Shown: in pieces, positions 46,153-56,301 of the stretch
Layout of the letters: each line of letters begins with the position of its first letter
How positions within the stretch are numbered: position 1 is the stretch's first letter
From: an uncultured Exiguobacterium sp.
GTDB lineage: Bacteria > Bacillota > Bacilli > Exiguobacteriales > Exiguobacteriaceae
Length of the DNA: 64,000 nucleotides
Direction of reading: 5' to 3'
Assembly (NCBI GenBank): GCA_913775715.1
Contig: CAJYMC010000007.1
Span: 434,001 to 498,000, forward strand
Translations under genes and position numbers: made by a program
Notes under the pieces: generated by a model
Databases searched by the model: none
What the model saw: only the letters and a program-made list of their open reading frames with translations
What the model was told of the DNA's origin: nothing

Positions 46153-47160
46153 ATGAAGAAATTAGAGATGAATAGTCGTGAAAAGGCTGCCGTCCTGATG
46201 ATTTCATTAGGTCCAGAAGTCGCGGCGAATGTATATAAGCACTTAAGCGAAGAAGAGATGGAATGGCTGACACTACAGATTTCAAGTATGAAACGCATTG
46301 ATCCAGAGGACAAGGCTGGTGTCCTAGACGAATTTCACGACTTGGCGATGGCGCAAAACTATATCACTCAAGGTGGTATCGGATTTGCAAAATCGGTACT
46401 AGAGAAAGCGGTTGGAGAAGAGAAGGCGATGGAACTCATTCATCGTCTGACATCAACACTTCAAGTACGTCCTTTCGAATTTGCGCGCAAGGCTGACTCA
46501 AAACAATTACTGAATTTCATTCAAAATGAACACCCACAGACGATTGCTCTAGTCCTTGCACACTTGGATCCAGCGAAATCGGGACAAATCCTATCTGAGC
46601 TTCCCGCGGAGGCACAGTCGGATGTAGCAAGACGAATCGCTACGATGGATCGAATGAATCCGGAAATCATAAGTGAAGTCGAACTGATTTTAGAACGGAA
46701 CTTATCTCAAGCAGGAATGCAGGATTACGCACAGTCGGGTGGTATCGAAGCAGTCGTTCAAGTCTTAAATGGTGTTGATCGTACGACAGAACGCACGATT
46801 TTGGACACACTTGAGATTCAAGATCCTGAACTGGCTGAGGAAATCAAGAAACGGATGTTCGTATTCGAAGACATCGTCACATTGGATGCGCGTGCTATTC
46901 AGCGTATCATTCGTGAAGTATCGAATGAAGACCTACTTCTTGCACTGAAAGTATCGTCTGATGATGTGAAAGATATGGTGTATCGCAACATGTCTCAGCG
47001 GATGGTGGAGTCTTTCAAAGAAGACATGGAGTTCATGGGACCCGTTCGTTTGCGCGATGTGGAAGAAGCGCAAAGTCGTATCGTTGGAATCATTCGTCGC
47101 TTAGAAGATATGGGTGAGATCGTCGTCGCACGTGGTGGAGGAGATGATATCGTTGTCTAA
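46153..47160 (+). CDS. fliG: Flagellar motor switch protein FliG
   Basis: Torque-generating rotor protein that links FliF and FliM. 335 residues with N, middle (EHPQTIALVLAHLDP, the EHPQ motif) and C domains; the charged C-terminal helix residues that face MotA are in the DDVKDMVYRNMSQRMVE segment. It starts four bases after the fliF stop. Confidence 0.96.
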   Translation: MKKLEMNSREKAAVLMISLGPEVAANVYKHLSEEEMEWLTLQISSMKRIDPEDKAGVLDEFHDLAMAQNYITQGGIGFAKSVLEKAVGEEKAMELIHRLTSTLQVRPFEFARKADSKQLLNFIQNEHPQTIALVLAHLDPAKSGQILSELPAEAQSDVARRIATMDRMNPEIISEVELILERNLSQAGMQDYAQSGGIEAVVQVLNGVDRTTERTILDTLEIQDPELAEEIKKRMFVFEDIVTLDARAIQRIIREVSNEDLLLALKVSSDDVKDMVYRNMSQRMVESFKEDMEFMGPVRLRDVEEAQSRIVGIIRRLEDMGEIVVARGGGDDIVV

Positions 47161-47875
47161 TGTCATTAAACGGCAGAGTGTCTTGTCTAAATCACAGCGG
47201 TTGATTCATCCAGTCAGTCCATCTGAAAACATTGATCATGAAACCGACATAGCTACGATTTCATATGAAGAAGAATGGATAGAACGCCAAAACCAGTTGA
47301 CTCTTCTAGAAAAACGATTGATGGAAGAACAAGAAATACGACTACAACAATTCGAACAGGAAAAAATACAGGCACTAGAAGATGCGGCGCGTCAAGGTTT
47401 CGAAGCAGGGTTTACCGAAGGACAATCCAGTGGATTAGCGACTTACCATCAAGCCATGATGGAGGTAAACGAACTGAGCGTCAGACTTGAGCAACGCTTT
47501 CAAGAAAAGTTACTGATGATGGAGCATGATTTATGTGTAGCTGCTCTTCAAACGACACATCTGTTTTTAGAAAATCTATTAGATTCTGATGAGGAAACCT
47601 TATATAAGATGATTCATCAACTACTAATTCAATTCAGAGATCGTGAGAAGTTATTCATATACGCTTCCCCTCAAGATTTTGAACGACTCATCATGATGGA
47701 AGAGAAAATTCAATCCATTCTCGGTGCGACGGTGACCGTCCAACTTCGTCTAGATCCGGAATTACCGCCACGTGATTTCAGGGTTGACTCGGAAAATGGA
47801 GCTATCACGGGTGGTCTACATTCAAGCTTCAAACATCTGGAGAAGAAAATTTTCGAGGTGCTGACGGATGTATAA
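47153..47875 (+). CDS. fliH: Flagellar export apparatus protein FliH
   Basis: Negative regulator and stalk of the FliI ATPase. About 240 residues; glutamate/glutamine-rich N-terminal coiled coil with a Gx3G-like stretch (GFEAGFTEGQSSG) and a C-terminal domain ending in FEVLTDV. The start is uncertain: GGAGGAG (47137-47143) is too close to ATG 47144, so I favour TTG 47153 (S-N-V-I-K-R-Q). It overlaps both fliG and fliI. Confidence 0.85.
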   Translation: MSNVIKRQSVLSKSQRLIHPVSPSENIDHETDIATISYEEEWIERQNQLTLLEKRLMEEQEIRLQQFEQEKIQALEDAARQGFEAGFTEGQSSGLATYHQAMMEVNELSVRLEQRFQEKLLMMEHDLCVAALQTTHLFLENLLDSDEETLYKMIHQLLIQFRDREKLFIYASPQDFERLIMMEEKIQSILGATVTVQLRLDPELPPRDFRVDSENGAITGGLHSSFKHLEKKIFEVLTDV

Positions 47876-49181
47876 AGTGCAGCACCTGCAACAAGCGCTT
47901 CAAGATATCAAATTTGATGATTTACTCAAGCATTCGGGGAAGGTCGTCCAAGTGATTGGTCTGATGATTGAATCTAGGGGACCAACAGCTGTCTCAATCG
48001 GGGAACGTTGTTTTATACAGTTGAATGCACACCATGAAATCGAAGCAGAGGTCGTTGGTTTTAAAGAAGGTCATGTCTTACTTATGCCTTATGGCGAAAC
48101 GACAGCTATCGCTCCAGGATCTATCGTAGTCGCTTCAGGTAAACCGCTACATGTTCCGGTAGGTGACGCATTGATTGGTCAGGTATTGGATGGATTAGGC
48201 AGACCGCTAGATGGTGAAAATATAGATCACTTAAAAACGACTTCAATCGTCCGCAAACCACCTAGCCCACTGAGTCGACCACGTATTAGCGACGTATTAT
48301 CTACGGGGATACGCGCGATTGATACATTATTGACGGTGGGAGAAGGACAGCGTGTTGGTTTATTCGCGGGATCTGGTGTTGGGAAATCAACGCTTCTAGG
48401 GATGATTGCGAAACGTTCGACAGCAGATATAAACGTCATTGCTTTAATAGGAGAACGCGGACGCGAAGTCAAGGAGTTCATCGAGGCAGAGCTTGGGGAG
48501 GAAGGGATGCGTCGCTCGATTATCGTTGTGGCTACAAGTGATCAATCCCCCCTCGTTCGACTGAAAGGTGCCTATACTGCAACGGCAATCGCGGAGTATT
48601 TTCGGGATCAAGGAAAAAACGTCGTTCTCATGATGGATTCGGTCACACGATTTGCAATGGCGCAGCGTGAGATTGGTTTAGCGACGGGGGAGCCTCCCGC
48701 GTCTAAAGGGTACACACCGAGTGTATTCGCACTTCTCCCGCAACTCTTGGAGCGGAGTGGTAAAACGGAAAATGGCTCCATTACTGCTTTTTATACCGTC
48801 TTGGTTGATGGTGATGACATGAACGAGCCGATTGCAGATGCTGTACGTGGAATACTAGATGGACATTTCGTTCTTGATCGAAATCTAGCAAACAAAGGAC
48901 AATACCCTGCTATACACGTGTTACGTTCCATTAGTCGAGTCATGAACCAAATCACGTCTGAAGCACATAAGCAGAAGGCAATCGCGTTTCGTCAGCTTTT
49001 ATCTACGTATTTGGATGCAGAAGATTTGATCAACATCGGAGCATACAAAAGCGGAACGAATCCTGAAATCGATCGGGCTATTCAAATCTATCCACAACTC
49101 ATCGACTTCTTAAAACAATCCGTTCACGAAGTCAGTGATCTAGAGACTGCGAATGACAAGTTATTTCAAATTATTCCATAA
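47868..49181 (+). CDS. fliI: Flagellum-specific ATPase FliI
   Basis: F1-beta-like ATPase of the flagellar type III export apparatus. 437 residues: Walker A GSGVGKSTLLG, catalytic GERGREVKEF, and Walker B VVLMMDSVTRFA. Overlaps fliH by 8 bases. Confidence 0.96.
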   Translation: MYKVQHLQQALQDIKFDDLLKHSGKVVQVIGLMIESRGPTAVSIGERCFIQLNAHHEIEAEVVGFKEGHVLLMPYGETTAIAPGSIVVASGKPLHVPVGDALIGQVLDGLGRPLDGENIDHLKTTSIVRKPPSPLSRPRISDVLSTGIRAIDTLLTVGEGQRVGLFAGSGVGKSTLLGMIAKRSTADINVIALIGERGREVKEFIEAELGEEGMRRSIIVVATSDQSPLVRLKGAYTATAIAEYFRDQGKNVVLMMDSVTRFAMAQREIGLATGEPPASKGYTPSVFALLPQLLERSGKTENGSITAFYTVLVDGDDMNEPIADAVRGILDGHFVLDRNLANKGQYPAIHVLRSISRVMNQITSEAHKQKAIAFRQLLSTYLDAEDLINIGAYKSGTNPEIDRAIQIYPQLIDFLKQSVHEVSDLETANDKLFQIIP

Positions 49182-49192
49182 GGAGAGCGGAT

Positions 49193-49627
49193 ATGCGGAC
49201 AATATATGAACGGATCATTCCGCTCGCTGAAGCGGAAAAAGATCGGGTCTCAAAAGAAACGGCTGAAAAAAAGATGCGTTATGAAGAGGAAATGCAGAAG
49301 TTGTATCATCTGTTGATCCGGTACGAAACGTTTTTGAAAGAACAGGATCAAATCGGAAAGATTGAGTTAGTTGATTCACAATATCGTGAAAGAGCTAGGG
49401 ATGTAGTGAAGCAACAAATTGAAAGACAGCAGTTGTTCGTGACGCAAGCTAAGAACGTCTATGAAAAAGCACAACTAGCCTTAAAAGAAGCCATGATTGA
49501 AGAAAAGAAATTCACGAAACTACAAGAAAATCATTTTATCGAAGCAAGACGTGAACTTGCGATAGTCGAACAAAATCAACTAGATGAGCTATCTCTTCTA
49601 CACTTTAAAAGAGGTCAAATGATATGA
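49193..49627 (+). CDS. fliJ: Flagellar export protein FliJ
   Basis: General chaperone/coupling factor that fits into the FliI ring. 144 residues that are nearly all heptad-like, charged coiled coil. Length and location immediately after fliI identify it; sequence conservation in the family is weak. Stop overlaps the next start (ATGA). Confidence 0.88.
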   Translation: MRTIYERIIPLAEAEKDRVSKETAEKKMRYEEEMQKLYHLLIRYETFLKEQDQIGKIELVDSQYRERARDVVKQQIERQQLFVTQAKNVYEKAQLALKEAMIEEKKFTKLQENHFIEARRELAIVEQNQLDELSLLHFKRGQMI

Positions 49628-50175
49628 GTGAACAAAAGACATCAAAGCAGTGGATATTACCATTGGTGATCATTCCGTTTATCATCATCTTACTGACGGC
49701 ATATTTCGTTTTAAACTATGCGAACGGAAGACCGTTATTGTCTTTACCGTTTGATACGGAAAAGACAACAAAAACTACTGCTACCTCTAATGATCAAGAA
49801 CTGATCAAACGTCTAAAAGTAGCAAATACTGAAATCAAGAAATTACGTAACGAAAAAGAAGAACAAAAACAGACGCTCCAAGTAAAGGAACAAGAAATTT
49901 CGAAATTGATTTCGGAACGAGATCAGTTGAAAAAGGCGTCTACACCTACTACATCAAGTACCTCAAATAACGAGAAAAAGAGTAAAAAGACACCTGTGTC
50001 TGATGTATATGCCGAAATGTCACCTAAAGAAGCGGCGTTAATCTTTAACGAACTTAGTCCCACTGAGGTGGTCTCGATCATCGAAAATATTGACGCGGAG
50101 CAGCAAGCGGCAATCATCGCCAAGATGGATGCTAAAAAAGCTGCAGCGTTAACTCAGCTTTTAGCTTCGGAATAG
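49624..50175 (+). CDS. ylxF: YlxF/MotE-like protein with MgtE N-terminal-type domain
   Basis: 183 residues: one N-terminal membrane helix (about 10-30), an extended coiled coil (about 55-105), a Ser/Thr-rich linker and a C-terminal helical domain (about 120-183) with E-M-S-P-K-E-A-A-L-I-F-N-E-L, similar to the MgtE N-terminal/MotE fold. Relatives in other bacteria stabilise stator or export proteins; the precise job of YlxF is not established. The gene lies between fliJ and fliK, as in B. subtilis. Confidence 0.85.
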   Translation: MSEQKTSKQWILPLVIIPFIIILLTAYFVLNYANGRPLLSLPFDTEKTTKTTATSNDQELIKRLKVANTEIKKLRNEKEEQKQTLQVKEQEISKLISERDQLKKASTPTTSSTSNNEKKSKKTPVSDVYAEMSPKEAALIFNELSPTEVVSIIENIDAEQQAAIIAKMDAKKAAALTQLLASE

Positions 50176-50185
50176 AGGTGAAAAC

Positions 50186-51331
50186 GTGAATATTTCAGAG
50201 CTTCAAATCAATGCAGTACAAGGAACAGCGATAAGTATCGACGACACGAATAGCAGTAGCGGTACGACAGGGAAATTTGCGTCGCTATTGCAATATCTTA
50301 CACAATCGACTGACATGACGTTAAAACAAGAAAACACGAATATGTCACCGATAGTGTCAGATCTCATCAACTCAGGTGAAACAACTGAACGTGAAGTGTT
50401 GCTTCAAAACATCGAGAAGCTGATGGAACATCCAGAAATGATTTTAGAAGTCCTGGAGCAACCTGAAGTGAGTAATCTTCCGATTCATTCGGTGAAACAT
50501 CGAGAGATCGTACAAATTTTGAAAGCGATTCAAGAAGGGAATATCGAATCTGCTGTTCAGCTACTCGATCAATCGTCCATCACACCAGCTCAAATCAATA
50601 CGTTGATAGGGCACGTATTACAGAAACAGAGTCAAAATCAGCAAGTGAAGCCAGAAGCAAATCCTGTGCAAAGTATTGGATCATCTCCGGCAGAAGAAAG
50701 CGTGGAGAATTTGATTTTACCCGTCAAAAATGAGCTGACTTCGTCAAAGGAGAAGCTGATGGAAACGAGTCAGAATAAAATGGCGAATGTCATTCAGAAA
50801 CAAAATCAAGAACCTTCCTCGGTATTAGAACAAGATATTAAAGCGAATACAGCAGCACCGGCAGTAAGTGTAAACCGAATGAGTCATGCGTTCCTTTTCA
50901 ATAACGTGAATCGTGCAGTTCCATTTTTACCGGTCGATGAGCAAATCATCAATCGAATCGAGGCAGCATTAAAACAAGCACCTTTTATCAATGGTAAAGA
51001 TGGTTCTTCAAAAATTTCCATTCGATTGTATCCGGAACAACTGGGAGAGCTGGTCGTTCAAGTTGATCGAAAAGGAAATGAACTTACGGTCAAGCTATTC
51101 ATGGCAAATGAACAGACGAAACAACTGATCGAACAACAACTCGGAAAACTACATACGACATTACACCAACAGAGTCCGATTGTGAAAATCGAAACAGGGG
51201 TCATCGCCAATGCCGCAAAAGAATTCGATCAAGGATTCTCTTCAGAACGAGGCGAACATGAAAAACAAGAATCTTCTTCACATCAACAAGAAGAAGAGCG
51301 AGAGGAGGAAGAAGATGACGGAAGGGATTAA
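50186..51331 (+). CDS. fliK: Flagellar hook-length control protein FliK
   Basis: Secreted molecular ruler that stops hook growth by acting on FlhB. 381 residues: low-complexity Q/S/E-rich N-terminal two thirds and a conserved C-terminal domain (about 255-345) with [21 protein letters not shown]. The tail is very acidic. GTG start after GAGGTGAAAA. Its 3' end overlaps flgD. Confidence 0.92.
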   Translation: MNISELQINAVQGTAISIDDTNSSSGTTGKFASLLQYLTQSTDMTLKQENTNMSPIVSDLINSGETTEREVLLQNIEKLMEHPEMILEVLEQPEVSNLPIHSVKHREIVQILKAIQEGNIESAVQLLDQSSITPAQINTLIGHVLQKQSQNQQVKPEANPVQSIGSSPAEESVENLILPVKNELTSSKEKLMETSQNKMANVIQKQNQEPSSVLEQDIKANTAAPAVSVNRMSHAFLFNNVNRAVPFLPVDEQIINRIEAALKQAPFINGKDGSSKISIRLYPEQLGELVVQVDRKGNELTVKLFMANEQTKQLIEQQLGKLHTTLHQQSPIVKIETGVIANAAKEFDQGFSSERGEHEKQESSSHQQEEEREEEEDDGRD

Positions 51332-51770
51332 AAACGATGGCTCTTCATTTCAGTTACCTGATAAAAAGCAAACCGTGTCCAACAACTCGATGGATAAAGA
51401 TATGTTCATGAAGATTTTAATCGCCCAGTTGTCGAACCAAGATCCAACAGCTCCGATGGAAGATAAAGAGTTCATTGCTCAAATGGCTCAGTTTTCTTCA
51501 TTAGAACAGATGCAATCGATTGGAAAAGGGATGGAAACGATGATCCTAAATCAGCATGCGGGTGCGTTGATGACGTACAGTAACCTGATTGGAAAAGATG
51601 TCAGTTATACACCGTCTTCTAACGCTGAGGGGGAAACCTCTTCGACGGAAGAGTCAGCCACTGTACTAAGTGTCAAACGAGATGGTGTGGATGTCATTGC
51701 TGAATTGTCGAACGGTAAACGAGTCAGTGTGTATGACCTGACGCAAATTAAATCTAAGGAGGAAAAATAA
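51315..51770 (+). CDS. flgD: Flagellar hook capping/scaffold protein FlgD
   Basis: Scaffold for hook assembly. 151 residues with the FlgD N-terminal signature ([14 protein letters not shown], then [19 protein letters not shown]); the C-terminal domain is short, as in Bacillus YlxG. ATG 51315 has GAGAGGAGG upstream and overlaps the fliK end by 17 bases. Confidence 0.93.
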   Translation: MTEGIKNDGSSFQLPDKKQTVSNNSMDKDMFMKILIAQLSNQDPTAPMEDKEFIAQMAQFSSLEQMQSIGKGMETMILNQHAGALMTYSNLIGKDVSYTPSSNAEGETSSTEESATVLSVKRDGVDVIAELSNGKRVSVYDLTQIKSKEEK

Positions 51771-52660
51771 TGTTACGTTCAATGTATTCAGGAATCAGTG
51801 GGTTGAAAAACTTCCAAACGAAATTGGATGTCGTCGGTAACAACATCGCAAACGTCAATACATTCGGTTACAAAAAAGGGCGTGTTACGTTCAAAGATTT
51901 AGTTAACCAATCTGTCGGATCTGCTTCAGGTGCGGGTGGCGGCGTCGGCGGAACGAACCCAAAACAAGTCGGTCTTGGGGCATCGATGTCAACAGTCGAT
52001 AACGTCTATAACCAAGGGGCGCTTCAAAATACTGGTCGGACGCTTGATATCGGGATTTCAGGAGAAGGGTTCTTCCAAGTCATGACGGCAGATGGCGTCA
52101 GATATACCCGATCAGGAAACTTTTATACAGATGTTCAAGGAAATATTGTTACAGGAGACGGGAACTATCTAATTGGATTATCTGATCCTCTTCCAAATCC
52201 AACGCCAACTACGGTCACAGGTACATTACCTACAAATACTTACGATAATCAAGGGAAAATAACTGCTAAAGCACCGGCAGGGTACGTTAAGTTACAAATT
52301 CCAACTGGGGCGCAGAACCTTTCCATTGGTAAAGACGGTTTGGTAACGTTTGTAGACGCTACAGGTGGATTGCAACGAGTAGGTTATGTTTCGATGGCAA
52401 ACTTCGCGAACCCGGGTGGTCTTGAAAAGTCTGGTGTTAACCTATTTTCGGCTTCGCAAAACTCAGGTGGAGCTGCATTAGGATCACCAAGTACGAATGG
52501 TCTCGGTCAATTGACATCTGGAACACTTGAGATGTCAAACGTCGATTTGTCAGAAGAATTTACGGAAATGATCATTGCACAGCGTGGTTTCCAGGCAAAC
52601 ACACGAATTATTACAACGAGTGACCAAGTGTTAGAAGAACTCGTCAATCTGAAACGATGA
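51770..52660 (+). CDS. flgE: Flagellar hook protein FlgE (FlgG-type)
   Basis: Main hook subunit, 296 residues. N-terminal rod/hook motif GNNIANVNTFGYKKGRV, a glycine-rich stretch near 50-65, and the C-terminal QRGFQANTRIITTSDQVLEELVNLKR helix. It was named flgG in older Bacillus literature; its position after flgD supports hook protein. Start codon overlaps flgD stop by one base; the next gene overlaps by four. Confidence 0.93.
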   Translation: MLRSMYSGISGLKNFQTKLDVVGNNIANVNTFGYKKGRVTFKDLVNQSVGSASGAGGGVGGTNPKQVGLGASMSTVDNVYNQGALQNTGRTLDIGISGEGFFQVMTADGVRYTRSGNFYTDVQGNIVTGDGNYLIGLSDPLPNPTPTTVTGTLPTNTYDNQGKITAKAPAGYVKLQIPTGAQNLSIGKDGLVTFVDATGGLQRVGYVSMANFANPGGLEKSGVNLFSASQNSGGAALGSPSTNGLGQLTSGTLEMSNVDLSEEFTEMIIAQRGFQANTRIITTSDQVLEELVNLKR

Positions 52661-52896
52661 TTCAGTTAACGACGTTACGTAAAACACCTCTAGTCATTAA
52701 TGCCAGCTTGATTGAATCCATTCGTTCGACTCCTGATACGACCATCCATCTTATTGGAGGTCAAACCTATGTCGTGAAAGAATCGATGGAGGAAGTAATG
52801 GAGGCGGCAATTCAATTTTATCGTCAAATCGGATTAACCGGTTTGACGAATGTAAGGAGGATCGATGATGGCGGAAGAAGAGAAAAAGAAAAGTAA
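52657..52896 (+). CDS. swrD: SwrD/FlbD family protein
   Basis: 79 residues; the conserved first part I-Q-L-T-T-L and the segment N-A-S-L-I-E-S-I belongs to the FlbD family. In B. subtilis SwrD raises flagellar motor power and swarming. It overlaps flgE upstream and fliL downstream by translational coupling. Confidence 0.88.
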   Translation: MIQLTTLRKTPLVINASLIESIRSTPDTTIHLIGGQTYVVKESMEEVMEAAIQFYRQIGLTGLTNVRRIDDGGRREKEK

Positions 52897-53320
52897 GCTT
52901 AAATTACCATTAATCATGATCGTCGTTGCTCTGATGATGGTGGGAGCTGGATACATGGTCTCGAAATACCTCCTTTCTCCAGATGAAACAAAGGCGAAAG
53001 TTGAACAACCGACTGGAGAAGAACTCGATGCGCGCAGTCTACAGACGGATGACTTGACGACGAATATCTCAGACGAACGCTTCTTAAATGTACAGTTTAC
53101 GATCGTGACAGATGATCAAAAGACACGGGATGACCTAGAGCTACGTAAATTCCAAATCAACAATATCATTCTTGGAGATTTATCTACCATGAAAAAATCG
53201 GATTTAGATTCAAAAGCCGATATGGAAAAGCTGGAGGAGAAGTTACGAGTCCAGTTCAAAAAACTCATCCAAGAGGGTGACGTCCAACGTGTCTACACTA
53301 CGAAGAAAATCATCCAGTGA
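52868..53320 (+). CDS. fliL: Flagellar basal-body-associated protein FliL
   Basis: Single-pass membrane protein near the stators. 150 residues, N-terminal lysine-rich stretch, membrane helix at about 11-31 (LKLPLIMIVVALMMVGAGYM) and an extracellular domain with LNVQFTIVTDD. The ATG at 52868 has AAGGAGG 7 bases upstream; ATG 52865 is an alternative. Confidence 0.92.
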   Translation: MAEEEKKKSKLKLPLIMIVVALMMVGAGYMVSKYLLSPDETKAKVEQPTGEELDARSLQTDDLTTNISDERFLNVQFTIVTDDQKTRDDLELRKFQINNIILGDLSTMKKSDLDSKADMEKLEEKLRVQFKKLIQEGDVQRVYTTKKIIQ

Positions 53321-53329
53321 GGTGGCAGC

Positions 53330-54313
53330 ATGAGCGAAGTATTATCACAACACGAAATTGACGCCTTGCTATCAGCTATTTCAAGTGGAGATATGGAAGT
53401 TGAGGAAATCAGGAGTCAAGAAGAAGAACGGCGTGTCAAAGTATATGATTTTAAACGCGCTCTTCGTTTCTCAAAAGATCAATTACGTAATTTAACGCGC
53501 ATTCATGAGCAATTCGCTCGGGTGTTAACGACTCACTTTTCAGCTCAGTTAAGAACATATGTCCAGTTTACGGTGAATACGGTGGAACAGCTGCCGTATG
53601 ACGAATTTATTCATTCTATTCCCAATATGACATTAATTAATTTGGTCAACCTTCAACCGTTAGATGGGAAAGTGATTTTCGAAGTAAATCCGAATATCGC
53701 GTATGCAATGCTAGACCGTCTTTTAGGTGGTCCCGGAGAAGGAATGAACAAAATTGAAAACTTAACCGAAATTGAAACACGTATTTTGACACAACTGTTT
53801 AAACGAGCATTCGTGCAATATGGAGCGGCTTGGGAATCCATTACGGAATTAGAAGCCGAATACGATGATCTGGAGATCAATCCACAATTTCTTCAGCTCG
53901 TCTCTCCAAACGAAACGGTCATTCTTGTGTCCATTTATGTAACTGTCGGTGAAGTGAGTGGCACATTAAATGTGTGTTTACCTTTTGTCACACTGGAGCC
54001 GATTCTACCTAAACTATCCAGTCATTTTTGGATGCAGCAAGATAAGCGTAAATCCATCAATGATCAAGCGTCTGAACACATGCAGACTCAATTGATGAGT
54101 TCTGTCGTCGATTTGAAAGCAGTGCTTGGCCAGACGGATCTGTCGTTTGGTGAGTTGTTACACCTCGAAGTAGGCGACTGTTTATCCCTGAAGACACGTA
54201 CATCGGATCCGGTTGAACTGTTCGTCGATGATCGTAAAATGTTCAAGGCGCGACCAGGTCTAAACGGGAAGCATCTCGCTTTACAAGTCATACAACGAAT
54301 TGAGGAGGAATAA
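53330..54313 (+). CDS. fliM: Flagellar motor switch protein FliM
   Basis: Switch protein that binds CheY-P through its N-terminus. 327 residues: the N-terminal CheY-binding motif EVLSQHEIDALLSAI, a CheC-like middle domain (with LLGGPGEG), and a C-terminal SpoA domain that contacts FliY/FliN. GAGGTGGC precedes the ATG. Confidence 0.95.
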   Translation: MSEVLSQHEIDALLSAISSGDMEVEEIRSQEEERRVKVYDFKRALRFSKDQLRNLTRIHEQFARVLTTHFSAQLRTYVQFTVNTVEQLPYDEFIHSIPNMTLINLVNLQPLDGKVIFEVNPNIAYAMLDRLLGGPGEGMNKIENLTEIETRILTQLFKRAFVQYGAAWESITELEAEYDDLEINPQFLQLVSPNETVILVSIYVTVGEVSGTLNVCLPFVTLEPILPKLSSHFWMQQDKRKSINDQASEHMQTQLMSSVVDLKAVLGQTDLSFGELLHLEVGDCLSLKTRTSDPVELFVDDRKMFKARPGLNGKHLALQVIQRIEEE

Positions 54314-54314
54314 C

Positions 54315-55436
54315 ATGAGCGACATGCTTTCGCAAGATGAAATCGATGCTTTATTACGAGGTGCACCATCTGCTTCAGATGATACAAATGATGTGCCAGC
54401 AAATGAAGAAGTTTTAGACGAGATGGAGATCGATGCACTCGGAGAAGTTGGTAATATTTCGTTAGGAAATTCAGCAACTGCTTTATCCGCATTGTTGAAT
54501 CAAAAGGTAGAGATCACGACGCCACACGTCCGGATGATTACGATGGACGAGTTAAGAAGCCGATATCCTATCCCACATGTTGCGTTACGTGTTGGCTATA
54601 CGGAAGGGTTCAAAGGTGAAAATGTTCTCATTCTAACGCAACGAGATGCATCCATTATCGCAAATTTGATGATGGGCGGAGACGGTGTCATCGATGAGAC
54701 AGCAGAAATGGAGCCGATTGCGCTCTCAGCGGTGCAAGAAGCCATGAACCAAATGATGGGGGCAGCAGCTACGTCGATGTCAACCGTATTTTCAATGCGA
54801 ATCGATATCTCTCCACCTGCTGTAGAAATCTTTGATTTTTCGCAGGAAAAGAGTATCGTAGATAGTTTTTCGCTTTGGGATAGCATGGTCATCATTGAGT
54901 TCGATTTGAAAATCGGAACATTAATCGATTCAAAAATCGTTCAACTGGCACCACTCGAATTTTCGAAACAGCTCATCCAAAAGTTGTTCTTAGCCAGTAC
55001 GGAAGTATCAAATGAATCAGCATCCGTTCCACCGACTACCCATACGCACCATGAACCAGTAGTCGAAGCTTCTCCGCCACCGGTTCAGCCAACTCCGGTA
55101 CAGGAGCAGGTAAAAGAGAGTATTGCCGTCAGTCCCGTTCAATTCGGTCAACTGAGTGATGCACAAGTAGATGGAGCGCCAGGTAATATCGGAATGTTGT
55201 ATGACGTACCTTTAAATGTCACGGTGGAATTAGGACGTACTCGACGTTCAGTTCGAGACATCTTAGAGTTGACACAAGGTTCGATCATCGAGCTAGACAA
55301 ATTAGCGGGTGAACCGGTAGATGTATTCGTGAATAATACATTGATTGCTACTGGTGAAGTCGTCGTCATCGAAGAAAACTTCGGTGTACGTATCACAGAA
55401 ATCGTAAATACAAAAGAACGTCTTCGGATGTTCTAA
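54315..55436 (+). CDS. fliY: Flagellar motor switch phosphatase FliY
   Basis: Switch component and CheY-P phosphatase in Bacillota; replaces FliN. 373 residues: N-terminal CheY-binding MLSQDEIDALLRG, two CheC-type active helices (EIDALGEVGNISLGNSA and LSAVQEAMNQMMGAA), a proline-rich linker (about 235-265) and a C-terminal SpoA/FliN domain with VTVELGRTRRSVRDIL. ATG 54315 follows AGGAGGAA and overlaps nothing. Confidence 0.95.
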   Translation: MSDMLSQDEIDALLRGAPSASDDTNDVPANEEVLDEMEIDALGEVGNISLGNSATALSALLNQKVEITTPHVRMITMDELRSRYPIPHVALRVGYTEGFKGENVLILTQRDASIIANLMMGGDGVIDETAEMEPIALSAVQEAMNQMMGAAATSMSTVFSMRIDISPPAVEIFDFSQEKSIVDSFSLWDSMVIIEFDLKIGTLIDSKIVQLAPLEFSKQLIQKLFLASTEVSNESASVPPTTHTHHEPVVEASPPPVQPTPVQEQVKESIAVSPVQFGQLSDAQVDGAPGNIGMLYDVPLNVTVELGRTRRSVRDILELTQGSIIELDKLAGEPVDVFVNNTLIATGEVVVIEENFGVRITEIVNTKERLRMF

Positions 55437-55450
55437 GGAGGAACTATAAG

Positions 55451-55816
55451 ATGAGTGCAAAAGTATTAATCGTAGATGACGCTGCTTTCATGCGAATGAT
55501 GATCAAGGAAATTTTATCGAAAAACGGCTATGATGTCGTTGGCGAAGCGGAGAATGGCTTAGAAGCTGTCTCGAAGTATAAGGAATTAACACCAGATCTC
55601 GTTACATTGGATATCACGATGCCAGAAATGGATGGGATCTCTGCTCTGAAAGAAATCAAAGCAATCAACCCTGCTGCTAAAGTCATCATGTGCTCAGCAA
55701 TGGGGCAACAATCAATGGTTATCGATGCCATTCAAGCCGGCGCAAAAGATTTCATCGTCAAACCGTTCCAAGCAGACCGTGTACTTGAAGCGGTTTCGAA
55801 AACTGTCTCGTCATGA
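55451..55816 (+). CDS. cheY: Chemotaxis response regulator CheY
   Basis: Single-domain receiver that controls motor direction after phosphorylation by CheA. 121 residues; D9, D10, phosphorylation site D54 and K104 are in place. Located in the flagellar operon, as in B. subtilis. Stop overlaps fliO start. Confidence 0.96.
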   Translation: MSAKVLIVDDAAFMRMMIKEILSKNGYDVVGEAENGLEAVSKYKELTPDLVTLDITMPEMDGISALKEIKAINPAAKVIMCSAMGQQSMVIDAIQAGAKDFIVKPFQADRVLEAVSKTVSS

Positions 55817-56301
55817 AAAAAGTGACTTTGCTGATTTGTCTGCTGTTTCTGCTTACGCTTCCAGTAAAGGCAGAAACGGTCGAAGAAAAATTGAATCCAA
55901 CTCAGAATGATGCACCGACGACTCAGCAAGTCGATGAGAGTCCTTCCATGGCGTTGACCATCTTTAAAGGAGTCGTCGTTCTCGTCGTCTTGATTGGCGG
56001 GTTCATCTTTGTGACTCGATTCATTCATGAACGGACACGAGGAGTCAGACATTCTGGAAGATTGACGCACTTAGGTGGTGTTCCGCTTGGGAAGGATCGG
56101 TCTGTTCAGTTAGTTAAGATACAAGATAAGATTTACGTCGTTGGTGTCGGAGAAAACGTCCAATTATTAGATAAATTGGATGATCTAGAAGGGTACGAGC
56201 CGATGGATCTTGAAACGTCATCGAAACAAACCCCTTCACCGTTTCTAGAGACGTTCAAGCATCAACTCGAACAGTTACAGAAGAATCGAGGTCGCTCATG
56301 A
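55813..56301 (+). CDS. fliO: Flagellar export protein FliO/FliZ
   Basis: Helps assemble the FliP export channel. 162 residues: N-terminal signal peptide (KKVTLLICLLFLLTLPVKA), a short exposed loop, one membrane helix (about 50-75), then a cytosolic part with GGVPLGKDRSVQLVKI, typical of FliO/FliZ. Overlaps cheY and fliP. Confidence 0.9.
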   Translation: MKKVTLLICLLFLLTLPVKAETVEEKLNPTQNDAPTTQQVDESPSMALTIFKGVVVLVVLIGGFIFVTRFIHERTRGVRHSGRLTHLGGVPLGKDRSVQLVKIQDKIYVVGVGENVQLLDKLDDLEGYEPMDLETSSKQTPSPFLETFKHQLEQLQKNRGRS

